DNA of 64,000 bases from an uncultured Mucilaginibacter sp. (GTDB lineage: Bacteria > Bacteroidota > Bacteroidia > Sphingobacteriales > Sphingobacteriaceae): assembly GCF_946479965.1 (NCBI RefSeq), contig NZ_CAMLHX010000004.1:69211-133210 (forward strand), written 5' to 3'. Position numbers and translations under genes: made by a program. Position 1 is the stretch's first letter, and every line of letters begins with the position of its first letter. The notes under the pieces were generated by a model that was not told the origin of the DNA, made no database searches, and saw only the letters and a program-made list of their open reading frames with translations. Below are positions 27,915 through 35,453 of this stretch, piece after piece.

Positions 27915-28793
27915 TCAGATTTCAAACAAGTGTTTTTCAGCGTGATATGATGAGCGCACCAATGGTCCGCTTTCTACATATCTGAAACCTTTGCTTAACC
28001 CAATTTCTTTATAAAACGCAAATTGATCGGGATGGATCCAATCAACAACGGGGTGATGATTGCGTGTTGGTTGTAAATACTGACCTAATGTTAAAATTTG
28101 TACACCTGCAGTAAGCAGATCGTCCATGGCCTCCAAAACGTCGGCCTCTGTTTCGCCCAGACCTAGCATTATGCCTGATTTTGTACGCAAACCAGCTTCT
28201 GATATATGCTTTAAAGCCTCCAAACTACGGTCGTATTTTGCCTGTATGCGCACTTCGCGGGTAAGGCGCCTTACTGTTTCCAAATTGTGTGATACCACTT
28301 CGGGGCGGGTTGCTAACACACGCGCCAGGTTATCCCAAACTCCCCTAAAATCAGGTAGTAAAGTTTCAAGCGTAGTATCCGGACTTTCCCTGCGGATAGC
28401 ATTGATAGTTTCTGCCCAAATGGTTGATCCCCCATCTTTTAGGTCGTCTCTGTCAACTGATGTGATAACGCAATGCTTTACCTGCATCAGCTTAACAGAA
28501 TTAGCAACGCGGTTGGGTTCGTCGGTATCTACTGCCAGCGGCCTGCCTGTTGCCACCGCGCAAAAAGAACAGGAGCGGGTACAGATGTTACCTAATATCA
28601 TAAAAGTAGCGGTACCGGCACCCCAGCACTCACCCATATTAGGGCAATTGCCGCTTTCGCAGATAGTATGCAATTTATGATCATCAACCAAACTGCGCAC
28701 ATGAGCATATTCTTTCCCTGTCGGGAGTTTTACTCTAAGCCAGTCGGGCTTGCGTGTTTGTTGATTAGCTGGAACTACCGGCAATTCTATCAT
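27915..28793 (-). CDS. lipA: Lipoyl synthase
   Basis: A radical-SAM enzyme that inserts two sulphurs into octanoyl-lipoyl domains. The 292 residues show the auxiliary cluster triad [12 protein letters not shown] (Cys45, 50, 56), the radical-SAM triad CTRSCSFC (Cys71, 75, 78) and the C-terminal RSSY whose first Ser caps the auxiliary cluster. The start at 28793 lies 4 nt after a perfect -7 box. It is followed closely by the ECF sigma gene; lipB is not in the window. Confidence 0.96.
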   Translation of the reverse strand: MIELPVVPANQQTRKPDWLRVKLPTGKEYAHVRSLVDDHKLHTICESGNCPNMGECWGAGTATFMILGNICTRSCSFCAVATGRPLAVDTDEPNRVANSVKLMQVKHCVITSVDRDDLKDGGSTIWAETINAIRRESPDTTLETLLPDFRGVWDNLARVLATRPEVVSHNLETVRRLTREVRIQAKYDRSLEALKHISEAGLRTKSGIMLGLGETEADVLEAMDDLLTAGVQILTLGQYLQPTRNHHPVVDWIHPDQFAFYKEIGLSKGFRYVESGPLVRSSYHAEKHLFEI

Positions 28794-28797
28794 GGCA

Positions 28798-28805
28798 CAA
28801 AAGTA
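28798..28805 (-). promoter_or_regulatory. -7 promoter box of lipA (TACTTTTG)
   Basis: Perfect TAnnTTTG on the minus strand ending 4 nt before the lipA ATG, the same spacing as at hisS, implying a leaderless transcript. Confidence 0.55.
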
Positions 28806-28885
28806 GGTAAAAACCTTTTAACCATTTAAAGCAGAAGCGTAAATATTACAGATGGTTGATGCAAAACTATTAGAGTGTGTAGTTT

Positions 28886-29740
28886 TTAAAAGTTATGGGA
28901 AACATCGCTCCATTGCGAGCGTTCTTTTTCAGATGATAACATCCGGCCGATTTGAGCATAGATATCAGAAGCAGACAGGCCTTGCTTACGCAGATATTGA
29001 ATGGAGGTAGCTCCGGCCGATTTGGATAACTTGCTTTCGCTATCGCCCATTAGTAATTTATGGTGATGAAAGGTGCTTTGGCTAAATGATTTTATATTTA
29101 ACACAGCCGCCAGGTAATGCTGGGCTATGGTGGAGGGCCAAAGGTCCTCGCCGCGAATGATCAGATCCACACCAAAATGTACATCATCCATTAATGACGT
29201 TAACTGATAAGCGGGGTAACCATCCTTTTTACGCACAATAAAGTTTTCCATGTTTACCGGCAACGGAAGATTGACCACGCCGTCGGCAAGTGTATTGATA
29301 CGAAGCTCCCTGTTATCAGTAACTACTCGCCAGGCGGCATCCGGCGTTTCAAGAGGGATTTTTTTGTCGACACAGGTACATGCATAACCGGGAGTTTGTA
29401 ATTGCTTACGCGAACATGTGCAGGCAAAAACAGCACCATTTTGTGCTAACTTATCCAAAGCAGGTTTATATACATCAAGTCTTAACAGCTGCGACCACCC
29501 GCTCTTATATTCCTCGGTATTCTGTGGTCCCTGTTGCCAGTGGATACCTAAAAAAATGAGTGTATCAAAAATATCGTTTACGTAATTAATATCCGCCCTT
29601 TCATGGTCAAGGTCATCTATCCGTAGTAATATTTCAGCGCCTGTTTTATTGGCAATATCGGCAGTCAGCGCAAACGAATAGACATTTCCTAAATGAAGAT
29701 ACCCGCTAGGGGTAGGGGCTATTCTTGTTGAATTGAACAT
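28886..29740 (-). CDS. gluQ: Glutamyl-Q tRNA(Asp) synthetase
   Basis: A GluRS-like protein without an anticodon-binding domain, 284 residues, that glutamylates queuosine in tRNA(Asp). The HIGH-type motif is TPSGYLHLGN (residues 10-19) and the KMSKS-type motif is SKLSKSAG near 240. Zinc ligands fit the GluQRS pattern: Cys107, Cys109, Tyr119 and Cys123 in FACTCSRK and GYACTC. The short length separates it from a true GltX. Upstream of lipA but with a 92-bp gap, so probably a separate unit. Confidence 0.92.
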   Translation of the reverse strand: MFNSTRIAPTPSGYLHLGNVYSFALTADIANKTGAEILLRIDDLDHERADINYVNDIFDTLIFLGIHWQQGPQNTEEYKSGWSQLLRLDVYKPALDKLAQNGAVFACTCSRKQLQTPGYACTCVDKKIPLETPDAAWRVVTDNRELRINTLADGVVNLPLPVNMENFIVRKKDGYPAYQLTSLMDDVHFGVDLIIRGEDLWPSTIAQHYLAAVLNIKSFSQSTFHHHKLLMGDSESKLSKSAGATSIQYLRKQGLSASDIYAQIGRMLSSEKERSQWSDVSHNF

Positions 29741-29776
29741 AAGCGTTTTAACTGTCGGTCATTATTTTTTTTAAAA

Positions 29777-29842
29777 TTCATCCCACGGTTTTGCGTTTTC
29801 ATCCCAGCTGTTTAGCAAATGTTAACAGGCTGCTTACCTTGC
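29777..29842 (+). promoter_or_regulatory. Kinase-gene promoter with tandem LytTR-type sites
   Basis: Two identical 9-mers TTCATCCCA at 29777-29785 and 29798-29806 lie exactly 21 bp apart (two helical turns). The second ends 28 nt before a -7-like box TACCTTGC (29835-29842). LytTR regulators such as AgrA bind paired 9-bp repeats with a 12-bp spacer, which is this geometry. The same layout is repeated upstream of the TlpA gene. Confidence 0.7.
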
Positions 29843-29864
29843 AGCATATTTAAACCGAATTACA

Positions 29865-31367
29865 ATGGAAAATACTTTTGATATTGATAAGTATAATAAA
29901 AACGAATTTAAGATAGTTACCGGAATATTCATTGTTTCTGTATTAGGGCTTATAAATGGAGCGGCAAATAACCGTGGTCTGGATTTTATCCAGGTGATGG
30001 GATTTGAAGATCGTGGGTTAAAGCTATCCTACATGGAAAATCATTTTTTGCCCTGGCTTTTCAGGTACATTTCCCTGTATGGTGTATATGTATTGATGCA
30101 TTTTTTTATCATAAAAAAATTGGTAGAACAGGTTGACGTTGCAACCAACATTATATTTAGCGCCATTCTGGGCGCGGTGTTATTGGGCGTTTGGACATGG
30201 TCGGGAATATGGATAAAATACTGGCTTTTTTATGAGCGCCAGGCAGACAATACCGTTTTGTACACCGGCCCGGGCTTTCGTATGTTTTGGGAAAGCGTAA
30301 TAGATATAACGTGGATAACAGGACTTTACGCTCTTTACACTTACTTAAAATATAAAAAACAGGTAGTTTTCGCGTCAGACGGACTGAGAAGTCGGGGACC
30401 AATATGGCGCGATTGTTACTGGGCATTCGGCATATGGATTGTAATAGCAATACTAATTCAGGGCCCATCTATTCTGGCGCTACCTGTAATTCCTGTCTAT
30501 GCATATCTTTCGCTAAGACTTATCCCCCTGGTAAAAGGTCAAAATAAAGGCTTTACTAATTACTTGATGCGCGTTTTGTTAATTGCTATAGTTATTGGCT
30601 TAGCAGTCCTTTTTATTTATGCAGTAGTGGTAAGCCATAATGTCGACGGGTTCTCGGTGGCTGTATTGGCTTATAGCACATTCCAGGTGTTTATTGTTGC
30701 GCCGGCAACCTGGGCAATTTATAATTACAGGCACTCAAGAAATGCTGAAATAACCGGCCTTAAAACTGCCTTGGGCCAATCGTCTGCCAACCTCGATTTT
30801 TTACGCTCACAAATAAATCCGCATTTTCTATTTAACGCTTTGAATACTCTTTACGGCACATCCATACAAGAAAATGCCGAGCGAACCGGCGAGGGGATAC
30901 AAAAACTGGGGGATATGATGCGCTTTATGCTGCATGAGAATGTACAGGAAAAAATACCCCTCATGCGTGAGGTTGATTACCTGAAGAACTACATCGACCT
31001 GCAAAAATTGCGCACACACACATCGCCAGAAATTATGATCCGAACAGAAATTGAAGAGTCAGTAAACGGATTACAAATTGCCCCAATGCTGCTGATACCT
31101 TTTGTTGAGAACGCATTTAAGCATGGCATTAGCCTGCGCGAGCCATCGCACATAAAAATAACGCTTCATACCGAAGGGTTAAAGCTGTTTTTTGATGTGC
31201 ACAACAGCGTTCACCCTAAACCAGGCACCGATCCTGAAAAGAACCATGCCGGTATTGGTTTAGAGAATGTAAAACAGCGACTGCAACTGCTGTATCCCAA
31301 CAGGCACGAGTTAATGATCCGCGAAACAACCAAAGAGTTCTTCGTGCATTTAACGGTGCAGTTGTAA
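29865..31367 (+). CDS. LytS-type membrane sensor histidine kinase
   Basis: A 500-residue kinase. The first 290 residues hold several membrane segments (IVTGIFIVSVLGLIN, LLGVWTWSGIWIKYW, VIAILIQGPSILALP, LLIAIVIGLAVLFIYAVVV). The phosphoacceptor His is in QINPHFLFNALNTLYG near 320, typical of the His_kinase PF06580 family. The ATPase domain has PFVENAFKHG near 412 and GIGLENVKQRL near 464. Its promoter carries paired LytTR-type repeats, so it is probably autoregulated by the LytTR response regulator encoded 1.8 kb downstream. The sensed signal is unknown. Confidence 0.92.
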   Translation: MENTFDIDKYNKNEFKIVTGIFIVSVLGLINGAANNRGLDFIQVMGFEDRGLKLSYMENHFLPWLFRYISLYGVYVLMHFFIIKKLVEQVDVATNIIFSAILGAVLLGVWTWSGIWIKYWLFYERQADNTVLYTGPGFRMFWESVIDITWITGLYALYTYLKYKKQVVFASDGLRSRGPIWRDCYWAFGIWIVIAILIQGPSILALPVIPVYAYLSLRLIPLVKGQNKGFTNYLMRVLLIAIVIGLAVLFIYAVVVSHNVDGFSVAVLAYSTFQVFIVAPATWAIYNYRHSRNAEITGLKTALGQSSANLDFLRSQINPHFLFNALNTLYGTSIQENAERTGEGIQKLGDMMRFMLHENVQEKIPLMREVDYLKNYIDLQKLRTHTSPEIMIRTEIEESVNGLQIAPMLLIPFVENAFKHGISLREPSHIKITLHTEGLKLFFDVHNSVHPKPGTDPEKNHAGIGLENVKQRLQLLYPNRHELMIRETTKEFFVHLTVQL

Positions 31368-31377
31368 GGCTCCATTT

Positions 31378-31443
31378 TATATCCCGCAAAATCCGCATTT
31401 CATCCCAATTGCTTGAGCAGCAACGGATACTACTATACCTTGC
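31378..31443 (+). promoter_or_regulatory. TlpA-gene promoter with tandem LytTR-type sites
   Basis: TATATCCCG (31378-31386) and TTCATCCCA (31399-31407) are 21 bp apart. The second ends 28 nt before TACCTTGC (31436-31443). Second repeat, spacing and -7 box are identical to those upstream of the kinase gene; the first repeat keeps the ATCCC core. Confidence 0.68.
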
Positions 31444-31463
31444 TTTTTATAAATCAAAAAAAT

Positions 31464-32981
31464 ATGAAAAAAGTATTCCTAACCTTATCACTACTGGCCT
31501 TTGTAAAATTAGGCATGGGCCAGTTAAACCTTACCGGCACTATAACAGGTGCCCAAAAAACCGGTTACGCCGAATTATATTATCCTTTTGACGATTCATA
31601 CAAGGGAACGCTTCGGCATGACATACCTATGCGCAGTCGTGTAGATAACAAAGGGAGTTTTAAATTTAATGTGAAGCAAAAGCAGCAACAATTTATGGTT
31701 TTACATTACAATGGAATAAAGCATTATTTACTGCTATCGCCAGGTAAACCCGTATCAATTAAAATAAGCAATGGCAAAGTAACATCGCCCACAAACCCTT
31801 TAATTAAATGGATGCTTGCCACTGCGCTCAATGATTCAACTTTATCAACAAACCGCTTGCAGGAATATAAAAAATGGTCGCCCGACTCGCTTATAAATGT
31901 TATGCTACCGGCAGTTAAGCTTGAATTGCAAACTTCATTAAAAACCCTTGGGGCACTAAATATATCAGAAGCAAACAAAGACTTATTAGGAACAGAACTT
32001 ACCTACTATTACGCTAACCGACTATTAGAGTATAGTATGAACGTTGTGAGAACTACCAGGAAAGCGACTTTAAAAAACTTTGATGATGCCAATGCTATTA
32101 ACAGCGTTATTAAATTACCTACAATAACGCAATTAAAAAACAGCCCCAATGCTAATAGCTACCTGCATCAGTACGCTTTAAGACATTTTATAAAAACAGG
32201 CTTAGAAATACGCGTTGACCCTTCTAAAATAGCAACATTTATTCAGCAGGTTACCAGTATGCCGGTTGATACAGTTAGAAAACTTACAGAAAGCTTTGGC
32301 GAAGAATATTTGGTTGTATTACTGGCTAAAAACCAATTGCCCGCTTATGCTCACGAAAAATTGACGGCCAATATGGTTTTACATTATAGCGCTGCCAAGG
32401 ACCTTAAGTTTGCAAAGGGATTGATGGCAGATCTGGCTGCGAATTATCCTAACAGTACATGGCTAAAACCCGTCGACATCAAAGTTAAACAGTTAGAAAA
32501 AGAGTTAGCTGACGCCGAAAAAAATAAGAATATCGTTTTTTTAAGCAATGCCGATCAGATAACAACTGTAGCACAATTGGTTGCGCCCTACAAAGGCAAA
32601 ATAGTTTACCTGGACTTTTGGGGCACCTGGTGCGGACCATGTATGCAAGAAATAATTGAACATTCTACGCCGCTTAAAGAGCGATTTAAAGATAAGGATG
32701 TTGTGTTTTTATACCTTGAAATGGATTATGACAACAGCAAGGACGAGGTAAAATGGAAGGAGTTTGCAAGGCTACATAACATGGCGGGGTACCATGTGCG
32801 TATGAATGATAAGCAGGTTGAAAAAATATGGGAAGACCTGCTGCATACCAAAGATGTGCCGAGGCTTTACCCTACCTATGCTATATTTGACAGGCTGGGT
32901 AATGTGGTTAATAAAGATGCTAAAAGGCCCAGCGACGGTGAAGCTCTTTATAAAGATTTAGAAATGGCGTTGAATAAATAA
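31464..32981 (+). CDS. Exported TlpA-like thioredoxin-fold protein
   Basis: A 505-residue exported protein from the ATG at 31464 (MKKVFLTLSLLAFVKLGMGQ signal). The N-terminal third resembles a DUF4369-like beta domain (TGTITGAQKTGYAELYYP). A helical middle follows, then a thioredoxin domain with the redox motif WGTWCGPC near residue 390. Such proteins act as periplasmic thiol oxidoreductases. It sits between the kinase and response regulator genes and its promoter has the same paired repeats as the kinase gene, so it is a predicted target of that system. Confidence 0.87.
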   Translation: MKKVFLTLSLLAFVKLGMGQLNLTGTITGAQKTGYAELYYPFDDSYKGTLRHDIPMRSRVDNKGSFKFNVKQKQQQFMVLHYNGIKHYLLLSPGKPVSIKISNGKVTSPTNPLIKWMLATALNDSTLSTNRLQEYKKWSPDSLINVMLPAVKLELQTSLKTLGALNISEANKDLLGTELTYYYANRLLEYSMNVVRTTRKATLKNFDDANAINSVIKLPTITQLKNSPNANSYLHQYALRHFIKTGLEIRVDPSKIATFIQQVTSMPVDTVRKLTESFGEEYLVVLLAKNQLPAYAHEKLTANMVLHYSAAKDLKFAKGLMADLAANYPNSTWLKPVDIKVKQLEKELADAEKNKNIVFLSNADQITTVAQLVAPYKGKIVYLDFWGTWCGPCMQEIIEHSTPLKERFKDKDVVFLYLEMDYDNSKDEVKWKEFARLHNMAGYHVRMNDKQVEKIWEDLLHTKDVPRLYPTYAIFDRLGNVVNKDAKRPSDGEALYKDLEMALNK

Positions 32982-33026
32982 TTTTATACATTTAACGATA
33001 GAACTTTAAATTATATAAACCTTACG

Positions 33027-33108
33027 GTCATGCTGAACTTGTTTCGGCACCTCATTAGGAATGAACGCATGCTTAGCTTGTGGGATGCCGAAACAAGTTC
33101 GGCATGAC
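33027..33108. repeat. 23-bp inverted repeat (GTCATGC-GAACTTG type)
   Basis: Arms 33027-33049 and 33086-33108 pair over 23 bp with one mismatch, around a 36-bp loop. The core reads GAACTTGTTTCGGCA. It lies between the TlpA gene and the response regulator gene, both on the plus strand. No T run follows, so it is a poor terminator; REP-like dispersed repeat is the likely nature. Confidence 0.8.
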
Positions 33109-33125
33109 GTTTAATTAATTATGAT

Positions 33126-33818
33126 ATGCTCACCGCAATAGCCATAGATGATGAACCCTTAGCCTTGGAGGTAGTGCGATCGCACGCCGACAAGGTGCCC
33201 TTTATTGACCTTAAAGGCAGCTTTACTGATGCTTTTAAGGCCATGGCATATTTGCAGCAGCAACCCATTGATCTGCTGTTTTTAGACATAAAAATGCCAG
33301 ATATAAGCGGCATGGAACTGATGCGCTGCCTCAATAAAAAACCAATGGTAATTTTTACCACGGCCTATTCTGAACACGCGGTAGAAAGCTTTGAGTTAGA
33401 CGCGGTAGATTATTTGCTTAAACCCTTTTCGCTGGCCCGCTTTACCAAGGCCTGCAATAAAGCCAACGAGTTGTTTTTGCTGCGCGAAAATGTGAATGAT
33501 AAAAAGAATTACCTGTTTGTAAAAACAGGCTATGAGCAGGTACGTGTCAATTTTGATGAGATCTGTTACCTGGAGGCTACCGGCAATTATGTCAACTTTG
33601 TTTTAACGGACAACACGGTACTATCGCGAATGACAATAACAGAAGCTGAGGCTATGCTTCCCGCCGACAGGTTTATCCGCATCCATCGATCGTTTATAGC
33701 GGCACACAATAAAATTGAAAAAATAGAGCGTCACCAGATCAACGTTAACGGTGCTGTGCTGCCCGTGGGGAGTTCGTATATGCAGGGGGTTGATTTGGTA
33801 AGTAACCGCATAAAGTAG
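33126..33818 (+). CDS. LytTR-family response regulator
   Basis: A 230-residue regulator. The receiver domain (1-115) has the acidic pair at Asp8-Asp9, phosphoacceptor Asp54 in LFLDIKMPDISG, Thr79 in FTTAYSEHA and Lys99 in LLKPF. The C-terminal LytTR DNA-binding domain covers about 130-228 (VRVNFDEICYLEATGNYVNF, RFIRIHRSFIAAHNKIEKI). It should be the partner of the LytS-type kinase upstream. Paired 9-bp repeats at the kinase and TlpA promoters are its candidate binding sites; none was seen upstream of its own gene. Confidence 0.93.
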   Translation: MLTAIAIDDEPLALEVVRSHADKVPFIDLKGSFTDAFKAMAYLQQQPIDLLFLDIKMPDISGMELMRCLNKKPMVIFTTAYSEHAVESFELDAVDYLLKPFSLARFTKACNKANELFLLRENVNDKKNYLFVKTGYEQVRVNFDEICYLEATGNYVNFVLTDNTVLSRMTITEAEAMLPADRFIRIHRSFIAAHNKIEKIERHQINVNGAVLPVGSSYMQGVDLVSNRIK

Positions 33819-33847
33819 TTGATCTATCTATCAAACCAACTCAATCG

Positions 33848-34050
33848 CTGCAACACTTTTTGGGCAAATTTCAGTTGATTGATTATCAACGCATTAAAGC
33901 GGATTTATAGCTAACTTTCCTGACGAATAAGTGTGTTGCAAACTGTTGCATGTCTGAACATTCAATTATTGTAATTTGCCTATAATCAATTACTTATAAA
34001 AAAAAGCTGTTGCGGGTGTTGCAAACTGTTGCCTATTTTTCTGCAACAGT
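33848..34050 (-). repeat. Iteron-like intergenic element, copy A
   Basis: Several copies of a TTTGCAACA(G/C)-like 10-mer lie on the minus strand (around 33933-33950, 34006-34014, 34016-34032), with inverted CTGCAACA at both ends (33848 and 34041). Between them is a segment of about 65 bp that aligns with 62096-62160 with conserved blocks CTTAT, GTCAG, TTAGC, TAAAT, TAATGC-like and TAATCAA. It occupies the 244-bp gap between two convergent genes. No coding potential is evident. Confidence 0.65.
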
Positions 34051-34062
34051 TAAATACTAAAT

Positions 34063-35328
34063 TCAGGTCTTCTGCTTCTTCTTCTTAGCCGCCGGGAACA
34101 GCACATTATTCAATATCAGCCGATAACCTGCTGATGCGGGGTGCAGGTTCAGATCCGTCGGCGGATCGCTTACCTGGTGCTGGTAATCTTCGGGATCATG
34201 GCCGGCATAAAAGGTCCATTGTCCTTTGCCGTACTCGCCATGAATATAGCGCACCTCGTTGGCGGTCTTCATTTCGCCCATAATGACAACTCCCGGCTTT
34301 AGCACGTTTTTGTTAAATGCGGTGGTAAGCCCTTTAAAACCCTTAATTACCTTATCGTGGTTTTGCGTAAGCATGCTTGGCACTACATCCCACTTGGCCG
34401 AAAAATCAAACAGCGTAAAAAAGTCCTCCGTACGTTCAACAGTGCGGGTAGTGTTAACATCAATATTGCTGAACGTATGCGAATACGGATCAATATCCAA
34501 CCTGAAATTCTGAAAGGCGAAGGTCTGTGTAAAATCCAGTTTGGACTGTGCGGCGGGGTCGGCCGGATCGCCGTCAAACATCGCTTCGCATATATCGGTC
34601 TCAGCAGCAGCAAGTGCTACGTCGAAAGTTTCTGCCCCTGCGCACATGGCAAATAAAAACCCCCCACCCGAACAAAAATCGCGGATGTGCTCGGCCACTG
34701 CCAGCTTCATTTTTGATACCTTTTTAAAACCCAGTTTTTTAGCCATGGCCTCCTGGGCTCTTTGATCTTCAACGTACCAGCTGGCATTGCTGTAATTAGC
34801 GTAAAACTTGCTGTACTGGCCGGTAAAATCCTCATGGTGCATGTGCACCCAGTCGTATTTGGGTAATTCGCCGCCTATAACCTCTTCGTCGTACACCACA
34901 ACAAAAGGTATTTCGGCATATTTAAGCACAAGCGTAACGGCGTCGTCCCAAGGCATTTTGCTTTTAGGCGAATACACAGCGATTTTAGGCGCTTTTTCCA
35001 GCTTCACCATGTCCATATTAACAGAAGGATCACTCACTTCGGTTATAATAGCGCTGGCCTGCGCATCGCCTATCAGCTCATAGCTAACACCGCGTATTTT
35101 GCATTCGGTTTCAATTGTACTGGTATGCTGGGCCATAAAACTCCCGCCGCGGTAATTGAGCAACCAGTTAACTTCGCCGCCGTTTTTTAGCATCCAGAAA
35201 GCTATGCCGTATGATTTAAGGTGGTTTCTTTGCGTTTCATCCATTGGTATTAATATGGACGATGCTTTGCCCAGAATAGGCAGCAACGCACAGCATATCA
35301 ACAGCAAGAACTTAACACTTACCCTCAT
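34063..35328 (-). CDS. Exported class I amidotransferase-fold protein
   Basis: A 421-residue exported protein from the ATG at 35328 (an in-frame TTG at 35334 adds two residues). Signal peptide at residues 1-22 (LLICCALLPILGKAS). The middle has a nucleophile-elbow pattern, GGGFLFAMCAGAETFDV (Cys near 229), as in glutamine-amidotransferase-like proteins. Near the end is HGEYGKGQWTFYAGHDPEDY. Bacteroidota homologues are, as far as I recall, often labelled asparagine synthetase B, which the sequence does not support: no N-terminal Cys nucleophile and no synthetase domain. Function unknown, probably periplasmic. Confidence 0.72.
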   Translation of the reverse strand: MRVSVKFLLLICCALLPILGKASSILIPMDETQRNHLKSYGIAFWMLKNGGEVNWLLNYRGGSFMAQHTSTIETECKIRGVSYELIGDAQASAIITEVSDPSVNMDMVKLEKAPKIAVYSPKSKMPWDDAVTLVLKYAEIPFVVVYDEEVIGGELPKYDWVHMHHEDFTGQYSKFYANYSNASWYVEDQRAQEAMAKKLGFKKVSKMKLAVAEHIRDFCSGGGFLFAMCAGAETFDVALAAAETDICEAMFDGDPADPAAQSKLDFTQTFAFQNFRLDIDPYSHTFSNIDVNTTRTVERTEDFFTLFDFSAKWDVVPSMLTQNHDKVIKGFKGLTTAFNKNVLKPGVVIMGEMKTANEVRYIHGEYGKGQWTFYAGHDPEDYQHQVSDPPTDLNLHPASAGYRLILNNVLFPAAKKKKQKT

Positions 35329-35421
35329 ACCCAAATTAACGAATAATTTTTGAGGCTATTGTAATGTTTACTGTAAAACAAAGCGCGCAGCATTTAAACT
35401 AAATACTAAAAGAGAATTTCT

Positions 35422-35429
35422 TAATTTCG
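35422..35429 (+). promoter_or_regulatory. Possible -7 box of leuS (TAATTTCG)
   Basis: One mismatch to TAnnTTTG, 24 nt before the leuS ATG. A similar TATATTCG precedes the outer-membrane protein gene at 43647. Confidence 0.35.
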
Positions 35430-35453
35430 CGGTTCAACCGGTAGAATTCACCA

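Noticed and set aside
33027..33108. Inverted repeat as an insertion-sequence remnant
   Set aside because: No transposase sequence lies between the arms (36 bp) and no target duplication is visible.
33872..33986. Core of the iteron-like element as a decayed protein-coding remnant
   Set aside because: In the only frame where both copies resemble each other (V-S-K-I-S-like stretch) each has stops and the similarity extends outside that frame; kept as a noncoding element, though a remnant cannot be excluded.
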